The notes beneath the pieces were generated by a model. That model ran no database searches. It was not told where the DNA came from and saw nothing but the letters and a program-made list of their open reading frames with translations. Shown one piece after another: positions 1 through 7,463 of a DNA stretch of 12,427 nucleotides. The position numbers and the translations under genes are program-made. Origin of the DNA: Proteocatella sp051653405 (GTDB taxonomy: Bacteria; Bacillota; Clostridia; Peptostreptococcales; Filifactoraceae); contig JBOFWC010000094.1 of the NCBI GenBank assembly GCA_051653405.1, positions 1 to 12,427 on the forward strand, in the 5' to 3' direction. Numbering within the stretch: position 1 is the first letter of the stretch; each line of letters begins with the position of its first letter.

Positions 1-455
1 GGTGCTATTCCATACTTATTTGTAAGTAACATTGGAAGAAGTATAACCATAACTATCGCAATTATATATTTTACTAGCCTTAAAGGTTTATCAATTTTTT
101 TGTGTACTGAAATTTTAGGAAATGGTATTTTGTGTAGCATATCCTGTATAAATCCAAAAGGACATAAAAATCCACATATGAGCCTTCCAAAAATAACCCC
201 AAATAGCATGATAGTCCCTAAAACATAGAATGAAAAATTATAGTTTTTACCTGATATTACAGCTTGAAGCGCTCCCACTGGACATGCCCCTAATGCTCCT
301 GGACAAGAATAACAATTAAGTACTGGAACACATAATGCTTTTGAATCTCCTGTAAATATCTTTCCTTTAGTAAATCCTGCGGCATAACCATTTATTAATG
401 CCGCAGAAATCAACTGAATTACATGACGTATATTTAATATTTTTTTCTTTTCCAT
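1..455 (-). CDS. NapH-like polytopic 4Fe-4S membrane protein (partial, C-terminus beyond window edge)
   Basis: The reading frame starts at ATG 455-453 and stays open to the window edge, giving 151 residues of an incomplete protein. A cysteine cluster CYSCPGALGACPVG (C48, C51, C58, plus C42) is followed by a hydrophobic segment (about 74-93), a second motif CGFLCPFG (C94, C98) and another hydrophobic segment (about 128-145). This CxxC...CP / CxxxCP pattern within membrane helices is that of the NapH/NosR/CcoG-like 4Fe-4S binding proteins (Fer4_5 type), which carry electrons at the membrane. The start codon overlaps the stop of the upstream microprotein by one base (TAATG), so translation is probably coupled; its own ribosome site is weak. 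With a TlpA-like thioredoxin lipoprotein upstream, it may feed reductant to an extracytoplasmic thiol pathway, but that role is inferred. The family assignment is firm; the electron donor and acceptor are unknown. Confidence 0.88.
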   Translation of the reverse strand, partial: MEKKKILNIRHVIQLISAALINGYAAGFTKGKIFTGDSKALCVPVLNCYSCPGALGACPVGALQAVISGKNYNFSFYVLGTIMLFGVIFGRLICGFLCPFGFIQDMLHKIPFPKISVHKKIDKPLRLVKYIIAIVMVILLPMLLTNKYGIA

Positions 456-610
456 TAGCCAATACCTATACATTCAAGACATATATTAATTGCCTTTTTT
501 AAAACCGTAAGCTGTTCATCCCTAATTATTCCAATATATATGAATAATAATGAAATGATAAACACACTTATGCTGAGAATCTTATTTCTTAGTATAATAT
601 TTTTCTCCAT
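455..610 (-). CDS. CD1871A-family CxxC microprotein (51 aa)
   Basis: A small gene of 51 codons, ATG at 610-608 and TAA at 457-455. The N-terminus has three positive charges (K3, R8, K10), followed by one hydrophobic helix at about residues 11-29 and a short tail ending in NICLECIGIG with C44 and C47. The CLECIGIG ending is what I recognise from the CD1871A family of CxxC proteins in Clostridia, which lie beside TlpA-like and 4Fe-4S genes exactly as here. By the positive-inside rule the N-terminus is cytoplasmic and the CxxC tail faces outward, in reach of the TlpA lipoprotein. It lies 29 bp after the tlpA-like stop and overlaps the next gene by one base. The upstream AGAGA-type ribosome site is modest. 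No function is established that I know of; a thiol relay is the obvious guess. Confidence 0.85.
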   Translation of the reverse strand: MEKNIILRNKILSISVFIISLLFIYIGIIRDEQLTVLKKAINICLECIGIG

Positions 611-639
611 CACAATCTCTTTTCTATCTGTATTAATTT

Positions 640-1722
640 TTACTTTTCTATTTCAGAAAGATTTTTATTAATAAGTGTCATATATGCTTCTACAATCTTA
701 GCTTCATCACTTTCTGGAGCTCCAACTTGAGGCTCTCCAACTATATTTCCATCTTTATCTACAAATATTGTAGTTGGATATCCTTGTATATTATCAAGTA
801 GAGTCTTATTCAATTCATCATTTCCTTGTATTGTCGTAAACTCAGCCTTTGAATCCTGTAATATTTTATTTGCCGTTTCAGCTTCTTCCGATGCATCTGC
901 ACATATTGATATCATATTTACATTTTCTGGCAATTGTGAATATAGCTCTTGAAGTGCTGGCATTTCTTCAACGCAGAATCCACACCATGTAGTCCATATA
1001 TTTACCATGGTTATATCATATTCTTTAAATATATCCTGAGTAACTTCCTTTCCAGACATATCTATTGATGTGAATTTATTTAGTGAAGCCTCAAGTTCAA
1101 CCTTATCTGCTGGATAAATCATAATATTATTTTTTAATGCTTCCACGCTACCTATTAGTATATTTATATCTGTTTTATCTTTTTCACTAAGTTCTGTTTT
1201 TGGTAAAGTATCGTTATAAGCTATATAATAACTATCTTTTTTATATTTTGATACTTCAATATTTTTTGTATATCTTGATTTTACATCTTCCCAACGCTGA
1301 GAAGACTCTTTATCATCTTCATTTACTCTAACTATTTCTAAAAAATCAAATTGATTGTTTGTTATTTCTTCATAAATCTTTAGCATTTCTTCTTCAGTTA
1401 AATTTTGTTTCTCCATAGCTTTAATCTTATTCATATCTTTTTCAGTAATATATGATAAATTTATTTCAGCTTCATTTATGATATTTAGTCCTAATGCATT
1501 CTCAGCAAGTGGCTCCCATTCATCTAAACCAATAAATCCAAACCCAAATTCAGGATCTAAAAAGGAATATGCTTTTTCATTGTCTATTTCAACCATTTTC
1601 CCTGATATTGTTATCATTTTTTCATCATTAAATTCCTTATTTACATTTTCCCCGCCACTACAAGCAGTAAGCATAGTCATTGTTATAATTACAGCTGTAC
1701 ATATAGCTAAAAATCTTTTCAT
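640..1722 (-). CDS. TlpA-like thioredoxin-fold lipoprotein (extracytoplasmic thiol-disulfide oxidoreductase)
   Basis: A 360-residue protein. The N-terminus has a lipoprotein signal peptide with lipobox LTAC, so C21 would be lipidated and the protein tethered outside the cell membrane. Residues about 215-350 form a thioredoxin/TlpA domain with active site WCGFC (C247, C250) and the cis-proline loop GYPTT (P316). The segment at about 40-205 is a charged, acidic extra domain that I do not recognise; ordinary TlpA/ResA proteins are about 150-190 aa, so this one is roughly twice as long. An extra cysteine, C274, lies in the thioredoxin fold. A strong GGAGG at 1731-1735 lies 8 bases before the ATG. 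It is first in an operon with a CxxC microprotein and a membrane 4Fe-4S protein. Its likely role is reduction or repair of extracytoplasmic protein disulfides. The substrate is unknown. Confidence 0.92.
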   Translation of the reverse strand: MKRFLAICTAVIITMTMLTACSGGENVNKEFNDEKMITISGKMVEIDNEKAYSFLDPEFGFGFIGLDEWEPLAENALGLNIINEAEINLSYITEKDMNKIKAMEKQNLTEEEMLKIYEEITNNQFDFLEIVRVNEDDKESSQRWEDVKSRYTKNIEVSKYKKDSYYIAYNDTLPKTELSEKDKTDINILIGSVEALKNNIMIYPADKVELEASLNKFTSIDMSGKEVTQDIFKEYDITMVNIWTTWCGFCVEEMPALQELYSQLPENVNMISICADASEEAETANKILQDSKAEFTTIQGNDELNKTLLDNIQGYPTTIFVDKDGNIVGEPQVGAPESDEAKIVEAYMTLINKNLSEIEK

Positions 1723-1761
1723 GTTTTATTCCTCCATTTTTTAACTTAAAATCTAAATCAA

Positions 1762-1790
1762 ATTATACGCCAAAATTTCACAAATAACAA
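1762..1790 (-). promoter_or_regulatory. Sigma-A type promoter of the tlpA-like operon
   Basis: On the minus strand, TTGTTA (1790-1785) and a perfect TATAAT (1767-1762) are separated by 17 bases. Transcription would start near 1755, giving a leader of about 30 bases that contains the GGAGG of the TlpA-like gene. The spacing and the consensus -10 make this the best-looking promoter in the window. Confidence 0.75.
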
Positions 1791-1797
1791 TTGATTT

Positions 1798-1836
1798 AAC
1801 TTACTTAAAAGTGACAGTTTTGTAATAAAGTAAGTT
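1798..1836. repeat. 9-bp perfect inverted repeat between permease and tlpA operon
   Basis: AACTTACTT (1798-1806) and AAGTAAGTT (1828-1836) are perfect reverse complements around a 21-base centre. The repeat lies just after the stop of the MacB-type permease and just upstream of the -35 box of the tlpA-like promoter. No T-run follows on either strand, so it is not a standard intrinsic terminator. It could be an operator for the tlpA-like operon or a weak 3'-end hairpin. Confidence 0.45.
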
Positions 1837-1838
1837 TA

Positions 1839-3167
1839 TTAATCGTTTCTTAAGCTCTCTAGAGCGCTTAGCTGCATTGCTCTTTTTGCTGGGAAATAAC
1901 CTGCGGCCACTCCAACAAAGGTTGTAAACATAAGCGTTCCAACTGCAAGCCACCATGGAATTATAGATATCATTCCGCCTCCCTCACTAAGTCCCATCGA
2001 TGCGCCTGCCATGGAGCCTAAAAATGTATTTAAGATTTTTGAAAATAAAAAACTCATCGTTACGCCTACAAGGCCTCCTGAAAAACCTATTGCTGCAGCT
2101 TCAAATAAAAACAGCTTTTTAATATCCTTTATATTAGCTCCAATAACCTTCATTACCCCTATTTCTTTGGTTCTTTCATAAATTGACATTATCATAGTAT
2201 TTGTAATACCTAGTGCTGCAACAAACATTGATACTGCTCCGATCCCTCCAAGTACTGCCTGTATCATTGCTGATGTCTTTTTCATCTCATCTAGCATGTC
2301 ATTAAGACTAAAGCTCTGTAGCCCTATTTCTTTTATCTGTTTTGATATTTCTTTTACTTTGTCTACATCTTCAACATAAACTTTAGCTTCTGAATATTCT
2401 TTTCTTTGAGTACTCATATTTTGTGCTTTTTGTGTATCTTGATTTATCTTTTTTACAGTTTCTATATTCATGTATGCATTATAACTTGTATCATCGTTCT
2501 CATTACTCAAAAGCCCTACTCCTTGAGCATCATAAATTTGATAATCTACTTTTTTATCCCCTGTGTCTGCTGTTTTTCGTTCTCCATAATTCATATCTGA
2601 TGTAAGCTTTATTCTATTACTTATAACATTCACAGCTGGGTTTTCTCCAGAAGATGGCTGATTTGGAATATAAAACCAAGTAGGTACATTTTTACCAAAT
2701 ACTATCGCATTTTTATCATTTAGAGCCAGATTTCTTCCATTTTCTAATTTATATCCAAATTTTTCAAATACATCGGGCTTTACTCCTTTTATGCTTACTG
2801 ATGCAATATTTCTTCCAATACCAAGTTTCATATATGCGGATTCTACAGGCGTTATTGCATCTACCCCATCTATCTTTGCTATTTTTTCTATTGTCTTGTC
2901 ATTTAAAATAGCCTGTTTTTTATTTTTACTGCTATCTGTTGAACTCATTATTGCGTTTCCTCCGCTACTTGAGCTAACATCTATAATATGAAGATTTCCA
3001 TAGCTTTTAATCTGATTTTCATAGCCTGCACTAAGTCCAATTCCTAGCGATACCATAATAGTTATTGCACAGGCCCCTATTATAACGCCAGTTACCGCAA
3101 GAATACTTCTGACTTTACGTCTAAAAAGATTTTTTGCTCCCATTACAATCAAATCTATCGAATTCAT
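1839..3167 (-). CDS. MacB-type ABC transporter permease (FtsX domain)
   Basis: A 442-residue permease with the classic four-helix MacB/FtsX layout: TM1 at about 21-45, an extracellular domain at about 46-300, then TM2 (301-325), TM3 (352-378) and TM4 (402-424). The conserved cytoplasmic stretch YERTKEIGVMKVIGA (330-344) and the C-terminal P-A-K-R-A...SALESLR signature are typical of the family, which moves substrates from the outer membrane face or exports peptides and toxins by mechanotransmission rather than by a channel. It begins 3 bases after the stop of the CARDB-repeat gene; the GAGGAG ribosome site overlaps that gene's last codons, so translation is coupled. It is the third gene of the ATPase-CARDB-permease operon. 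The substrate cannot be told from the sequence. Confidence 0.93.
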   Translation of the reverse strand: MNSIDLIVMGAKNLFRRKVRSILAVTGVIIGACAITIMVSLGIGLSAGYENQIKSYGNLHIIDVSSSSGGNAIMSSTDSSKNKKQAILNDKTIEKIAKIDGVDAITPVESAYMKLGIGRNIASVSIKGVKPDVFEKFGYKLENGRNLALNDKNAIVFGKNVPTWFYIPNQPSSGENPAVNVISNRIKLTSDMNYGERKTADTGDKKVDYQIYDAQGVGLLSNENDDTSYNAYMNIETVKKINQDTQKAQNMSTQRKEYSEAKVYVEDVDKVKEISKQIKEIGLQSFSLNDMLDEMKKTSAMIQAVLGGIGAVSMFVAALGITNTMIMSIYERTKEIGVMKVIGANIKDIKKLFLFEAAAIGFSGGLVGVTMSFLFSKILNTFLGSMAGASMGLSEGGGMISIIPWWLAVGTLMFTTFVGVAAGYFPAKRAMQLSALESLRND

Positions 3168-3170
3168 GGC

Positions 3171-5180
3171 TTACTCCTCTATATCTAATTCTTGTTCATA
3201 TTTAGACTTTTTACGCTTTTTATATATATTCAGACCTAATATTATTCCAAAAGCTCCAATTCCAATTGGAATTAATTTTTTTAGGCCGCTTTTTTTAGAA
3301 ATATCTTCAGTCTCTGGCAAAGCTACCTCTACTTCTGGAGCAGGTGAAACATTAAATTTGAATTCTTTTTCTAGGCTCTTCTCATTTCCAGATACATCTT
3401 CAAATGTAAATATTATCTTTCCGTTTATTTCACCTTCTTTTTCAGGAGTTATACTTAAATCATAATAGTTGTTTTTTCCAGCTTCAAAATTCCCTACGTA
3501 TTGATTTGGAGTTTGAGAAAAATTGAACCCTTCTCCTTCTGCTGTTATTCTAAGGTTTGATATTGCAGTTTTCCCCATATTATAGTACTGAACTGATGCT
3601 GAAGCTTGCTGGTCTTTGTATACTTCTGTTGGCGGAATTATATCGTCAATTGTAAGTTTTACTTTTTGTGAAACAGGAACCGAAATTATATCTTTTGAGC
3701 TTACTGCATTTCCATTTTTATCTTCATAGCTCATATCTACATTCACACTTACTGTTTTTTGTGGTGCATCTGCTTTACAACTAAGCAGTATGCTTTTTGA
3801 TATACTTCCATTTGCTGGAATACTGTCTATATATATTGAATTTGAGGATTTTTTTGGAAGAAACATGCCTTCATCAGAACTAAGGCTTAACTTTATGTTT
3901 TTTATTCCCTGAACTTTATTAGTGTTTCTTAAACTTATATTAAGTGGGAAATCACTTCCTGCGCTTACGCTGTCTCCTCCATAGCTATAAGCTTCAACCA
4001 TAAGCTGAGGTACAGTTTTTGTGCTCGTATCTCCCTTTACATATATCCCTGTATACTGGTTTAATGTTTTAGGATCCTTTCCTGAAGTCTCTGCCGATAT
4101 CTTTATTGGATAATTTTTTGCTTCTGTATTTGATGCTGAAAATAGAGTTACTTTAAAAGCCTTCTTTTCATTAGCTTTAAGGTTTACTACAAATATGTTT
4201 TTACTTTTATTTACTACTGGCGATGTTGGCTCCAAAGTTATTTTAAGGTTCTTAAGCTCAGCTCCCCCTTTATTTGAAACATTAAAACTGACATCAAAAT
4301 CTTTTCCTGGAGAAACTTCAGATTGGGATTTTATATCTCCTATGACTATATTATCCGGTTCCGCTCCATTGCCCTCCACTGAAATATATTCAGTTTTTGT
4401 AAATACGGCTTCTTTTCCGTTTGGATCTTTCCCTTTTACTGTAAAAGAAAATGGTATATTTCCCCCCTCATGTTTGTTTTCTACATATACTGGAAACGTT
4501 GCACTTTTTTCTCCTCTATTAGTTCCTATTGAACCTAATCTCAATTCTGTAGATGAGTTTTTAAGACTTATATTTTCTCCTAAACTTCCAATTGAAGCCG
4601 TCAAATCTAAAAGAGGCGAGTTTCCTATATTTGTTATGGTAAGTACAATATTTCCACTTTGGCCTGCATAAAGTTTGTTTTTTTGAGCTTTAACACCTAA
4701 AGCTAACTGTGGATTGTATGTTTTTTGAGGATCTTTTTCAAACTCTTCATTCATTCTAGCTACATATATAGTAGCATCTATCTGCTTTATGGTTCCTGTT
4801 TCATCACTAACTGTAACTGGCATCTTATACATCTTTTCGAGCTCAAGTCCTGATACATTCATATTCCAAGATGCGGTCTTCTTAACACCTGGTTCTATAC
4901 TTCCTACCGTTACTTCTTCTTCTGAGTACGGAGCATAGGTTAACTCTCCCGAACCAATCTTAGCTTTAACTCCATTTAATACACTATCACCTGTATTTTC
5001 TATTTCAACGACTACCGTAGCCTTATTATCGCCCTGTGCTGCGACAGATCCTTTAATCTGACTTACACTCACTTTTGACTCCGCATACACTGGAATTCCA
5101 AGTCCTAAATTCAAAACATATACTATGCTAAGCAGCAGAGGCAATATTCTTTTTTTTATAAAAATAACGTTCTTTTCCAT
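3171..5180 (-). CDS. Secreted, membrane-anchored CARDB/NEW3-like repeat protein (COG1361-like), putative transporter accessory subunit
   Basis: A 669-residue surface protein. Residues 1-33 form a signal peptide (KKRILP, hydrophobic core, VYA|ES cleavage). About five beta-rich repeats of roughly 105-115 residues follow (about 36-142, 157-268, 277-383, 391-505, 506-612), each with the pattern of a charged start, a VxVxxxNxG-like strand (IENTGDS, ITNIGNS, VSNKGGAE, LRNTNKV, YYNMGKT) and an aromatic/hydrophobic close. This is the look of CARDB, NEW3 or COG1361 'S-layer domain' beta-sandwiches. One helix at 635-653 and a basic tail KKRKKSK anchor it with the C-terminus inside. It lies between the ATPase gene (26 bp gap) and the permease gene (3 bp gap), where MacA/HlyD adaptors usually sit, so I infer that it works with the transporter. 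An adhesin or cell-wall role is the alternative. Confidence 0.85.
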   Translation of the reverse strand: MEKNVIFIKKRILPLLLSIVYVLNLGLGIPVYAESKVSVSQIKGSVAAQGDNKATVVVEIENTGDSVLNGVKAKIGSGELTYAPYSEEEVTVGSIEPGVKKTASWNMNVSGLELEKMYKMPVTVSDETGTIKQIDATIYVARMNEEFEKDPQKTYNPQLALGVKAQKNKLYAGQSGNIVLTITNIGNSPLLDLTASIGSLGENISLKNSSTELRLGSIGTNRGEKSATFPVYVENKHEGGNIPFSFTVKGKDPNGKEAVFTKTEYISVEGNGAEPDNIVIGDIKSQSEVSPGKDFDVSFNVSNKGGAELKNLKITLEPTSPVVNKSKNIFVVNLKANEKKAFKVTLFSASNTEAKNYPIKISAETSGKDPKTLNQYTGIYVKGDTSTKTVPQLMVEAYSYGGDSVSAGSDFPLNISLRNTNKVQGIKNIKLSLSSDEGMFLPKKSSNSIYIDSIPANGSISKSILLSCKADAPQKTVSVNVDMSYEDKNGNAVSSKDIISVPVSQKVKLTIDDIIPPTEVYKDQQASASVQYYNMGKTAISNLRITAEGEGFNFSQTPNQYVGNFEAGKNNYYDLSITPEKEGEINGKIIFTFEDVSGNEKSLEKEFKFNVSPAPEVEVALPETEDISKKSGLKKLIPIGIGAFGIILGLNIYKKRKKSKYEQELDIEE

Positions 5181-5206
5181 AAAATCTACCTTTCTTTTCT
5201 ATTAAT

Positions 5207-5929
5207 CTAAAATGAATTTTCTTTTTGTTCTATTTTTAATATGTTTCCATCTTGTATTGTTACTACCTTATCCGCATAGTCTGCAATACTATTGTCATGA
5301 GTAACAATTATAAGCGTTTGGTTATTACTTCGTGCTCTTTCTAAAATAATATTCATTACTACATCTGTGGTTCTCGTATCTAGATTTCCTGTAGGTTCAT
5401 CTGCAAATATTATTTTCGGATTTACCACAAGTGCTCTTGCAATACCTACTCTTTGTTGTTGCCCTCCACTCATCTGGTTTGGTTTACGATTTTCATAACC
5501 TTCTAACCCAACATCTGCAATGGCTTTTTTTGCTCTTTCTTCCCTCTCTTTTTTAGGCATCCCTCTTAAAAGTAGAGGATAAACTACATTTTCAAATGTA
5601 GTAAGCATTGGAAGAAGATTATAGGCCTGAAATATAAACCCTATATTTTTTTGCCTAAAAAGTGTAACTTGGTCTTCATTTAATTTATGAAGTGCTACTC
5701 CTCCAATAATAATTGAACCCTTGGTTGGTTTTTCAAGTCCTGCTACCATATTTAAAAATGTAGATTTACCTGAGCCTGATTTTCCTAAAAAACATACTAT
5801 CTCACCCTTGTATATATCTAAGCTTATATCATCAAGTGCCATTATTTTTTCATCACCCATGGTGTATATTTTACGTACATTTTTTATAGATATTAATGGT
5901 TTTCTTTCTTTATCTGATATAATAATCAC
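5207..5929 (-). CDS. ABC transporter ATP-binding protein (LolD/MacB type)
   Basis: A 240-residue ATPase with a complete set of motifs: Walker A GKSGSGKST (49-57), Q-loop Q101, signature MSGGQQQR (153-160), Walker B IIFADEP (173-179), D-loop NLD and switch H211. The IGFIFQAYNLLPMLTTFENV stretch is typical of the MacB/LolD/YknY group that pairs with FtsX permeases; it should energise the permease encoded two genes downstream. The start is uncertain. The GTG at 5929-5927 lies inside AAGAAGGTGAT, which matches the ideal ribosome site AAGGAGGTGAT at 10 of 11 positions; initiation at GTG would leave no spacing. In-frame ATT (5923) or ATA (5920) is well spaced, and the next in-frame ATG (Met24) is late. 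Stop is TAG. Confidence 0.93.
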   Translation of the reverse strand: MIIISDKERKPLISIKNVRKIYTMGDEKIMALDDISLDIYKGEIVCFLGKSGSGKSTFLNMVAGLEKPTKGSIIIGGVALHKLNEDQVTLFRQKNIGFIFQAYNLLPMLTTFENVVYPLLLRGMPKKEREERAKKAIADVGLEGYENRKPNQMSGGQQQRVGIARALVVNPKIIFADEPTGNLDTRTTDVVMNIILERARSNNQTLIIVTHDNSIADYADKVVTIQDGNILKIEQKENSF

Positions 5930-5964
5930 CTTCTTTATTTTATAATTGTATTTCCTTTATATGA

Positions 5965-6020
5965 ATTATATAGTTTCAGTTCTAATATAAAATTTAATGA
6001 ATATGAAGATTTCTTAATAT
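5965..6020 (-). promoter_or_regulatory. Promoter region of the ATPase-CARDB-permease operon with putative response-regulator box
   Basis: Reading the minus strand, the 15-mer ATATTAAGAAATCTT (6020-6006) is followed by TAAATTTTATAT (5996-5985) and a perfect TATAAT -10 (5970-5965). The -35 position holds only ATTTTA, a poor match, which fits an activator-dependent promoter. The same 15-mer, and the TAAAT box at the same 26-base distance from the -10, recur in the promoter region between the two response regulator genes. The rest of the 169-bp gap holds the terminator of the kinase gene. Confidence 0.55.
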
Positions 6021-6058
6021 TTATTTTGCTTAGTTTTAATAATTTTAGTTTTATGCAT

Positions 6059-6095
6059 AAAAAAAGATAGCTTCGATTTAATCGAAACTACCGCT
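6059..6095 (-). terminator. Intrinsic terminator after the membrane kinase gene
   Basis: A stem of TAG-x-TTCGAT (6068-6077) and ATCGAA-x-CTA (6081-6090) with a TTA loop and one mismatch is followed on the minus strand by seven Ts (6065-6059). It begins right after the kinase stop at 6099. The other side is also flanked by T6 (6095-6100), so it could in principle act in both directions, although no plus-strand gene runs into it. Confidence 0.85.
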
Positions 6096-6098
6096 TTT

Positions 6099-7463
6099 TT
6101 AAAAAGTTATCTTAAATACAGTCTTATATTCAGCTTCTTTGGTAAGTTCTATATTTCCCTTGTGTCTTTCTATTATTAGCTTAGTCCCATAAAGCCCTAG
6201 GCCACTGTTAAGTTTATTTCTGGATGGATCACCTTGAAAGAAAGGTTCAAATATTTTATCTTTATTATCTTTATCTATTCCTATTCCATCATCTTTAAAA
6301 TATATAGTAAACTTTCCAGCTTCTATATTAGTTGAAATCTCTGTTTTTGTGGGCACCGGATTGTGATTTATGCAATTATCGAGTATATTTGAAAATGCCC
6401 GTTTCATATTTATAAGGTCAATATCCATATAGTATGGCTCCTCCAAAATATCTATGTTCATTTCAAATCCTTTTTTTTCAAATATCATGTAATAATTTGC
6501 ACAGATATCTCTTAATACGCTGTTTATATCCTGTTTTTCAAAGTTCATCATATGTGTTGAATGTTGAAATTTGACCTGCTCAAACAAGAGATTTACAAGA
6601 TTGCTGAGATCTGTAGTCCCCTGATTGATATAATAGAGATACTCTTGATATTGCTCTTTTGATAAATCTTCATTTGCCAGAAGCTCTGCATACCCTTTAA
6701 GTATTGTTATCGGGGATTTTAAATCATGTGAAAGATTCGCAATAAGTCTATTACTTTGACTTACGATATTATCATTTTCAAGCTTAATATTTTCCATCTC
6801 ATCTATCATATTATTATAAACTTCGATTGCGTTTTCAACTTCCACAAGATTTGCATCTGATAAAGATGCTTTTGATTTATCATAAGGTGTTTTCATTATG
6901 TTTTTTTGAATTATATAAAATCCTGCATTTATAGGATTATACGTTCTTTTTACAAAAATTACAAAAATTATAAAGAAGATAAGAAGATTTCCTATTATTG
7001 ATGCACTATAATATATATATGCAAAATCATTTAGATTTTTAAGCGCCTGATCGTTAAAGTTCTGAACTAAAAAAACCGAATTGTACATAGTCCCATCTAT
7101 TACTTTTTCATAAGTTACATTTTTTGTAATAGAAGTATTTCCTATTAACTCTGCAAATTCTATTGGAGTGTACTTATACCCAGGTTCCACCCCTATGCCT
7201 ATTCCTCTTACATTTACAAGATTTAGGTCTCTATCTACTATTCCTAAAGATGCATTATTCTCAATTAGAAATTCATCAGATATATCTTTATAATCTTTTA
7301 AATCAACTTGCAAGTCTTCATACAAATTAGCTTTATCTAGCTGTATACTATATAGCTCATCTAAAAAAAGTCCTAATACAAATGAACACAATCCTGCAAT
7401 TGTCCATGCGATTATGAGTTCTGAAATTATCAACTTTCTTAATGTTTTTTTATTTTTTTTCAA
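6099..7463 (-). CDS. Membrane sensor histidine kinase
   Basis: A 454-residue HisKA/HATPase kinase. TM1 (about 11-34) and TM2 (about 155-172) bracket an extracellular sensor of about 115 residues that I do not recognise. A helical linker leads to the H-box NLSHDLKSPITILKG (phospho-acceptor H246). ATP-binding motifs follow: N-box SNILDNCINH (N359, N363), G1 DDGIG (391-395), F-box FEPFF (405-409) and G2 GLGLYG. The start is TTG at 7463-7461, overlapping the regulator gene by 14 bases; AGGATAT in the regulator's last codons gives an 8-base spacing, and later starts would cut into TM1. It is co-transcribed with the 8127-7450 regulator and terminated by a hairpin at 6095-6059. Its cognate target is probably the transporter operon just downstream. 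Confidence 0.93.
   Translation of the reverse strand: MKKNKKTLRKLIISELIIAWTIAGLCSFVLGLFLDELYSIQLDKANLYEDLQVDLKDYKDISDEFLIENNASLGIVDRDLNLVNVRGIGIGVEPGYKYTPIEFAELIGNTSITKNVTYEKVIDGTMYNSVFLVQNFNDQALKNLNDFAYIYYSASIIGNLLIFFIIFVIFVKRTYNPINAGFYIIQKNIMKTPYDKSKASLSDANLVEVENAIEVYNNMIDEMENIKLENDNIVSQSNRLIANLSHDLKSPITILKGYAELLANEDLSKEQYQEYLYYINQGTTDLSNLVNLLFEQVKFQHSTHMMNFEKQDINSVLRDICANYYMIFEKKGFEMNIDILEEPYYMDIDLINMKRAFSNILDNCINHNPVPTKTEISTNIEAGKFTIYFKDDGIGIDKDNKDKIFEPFFQGDPSRNKLNSGLGLYGTKLIIERHKGNIELTKEAEYKTVFKITF

Noticed and set aside
1478..1744. Plus-strand open frame of 88 codons
   Set aside because: It is fully antisense to the TlpA-like gene, lacks a ribosome site, and has a composition that reflects the reverse of a charged coding region.
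1798..1836. Intrinsic terminator for the transporter operon
   Set aside because: No T-tract follows the stem on the minus strand and the loop is long.
2406..4671. Several plus-strand open frames opposite the permease and CARDB genes
   Set aside because: They mirror clear coding sequence on the minus strand, have no ribosome sites and show no domain or motif.
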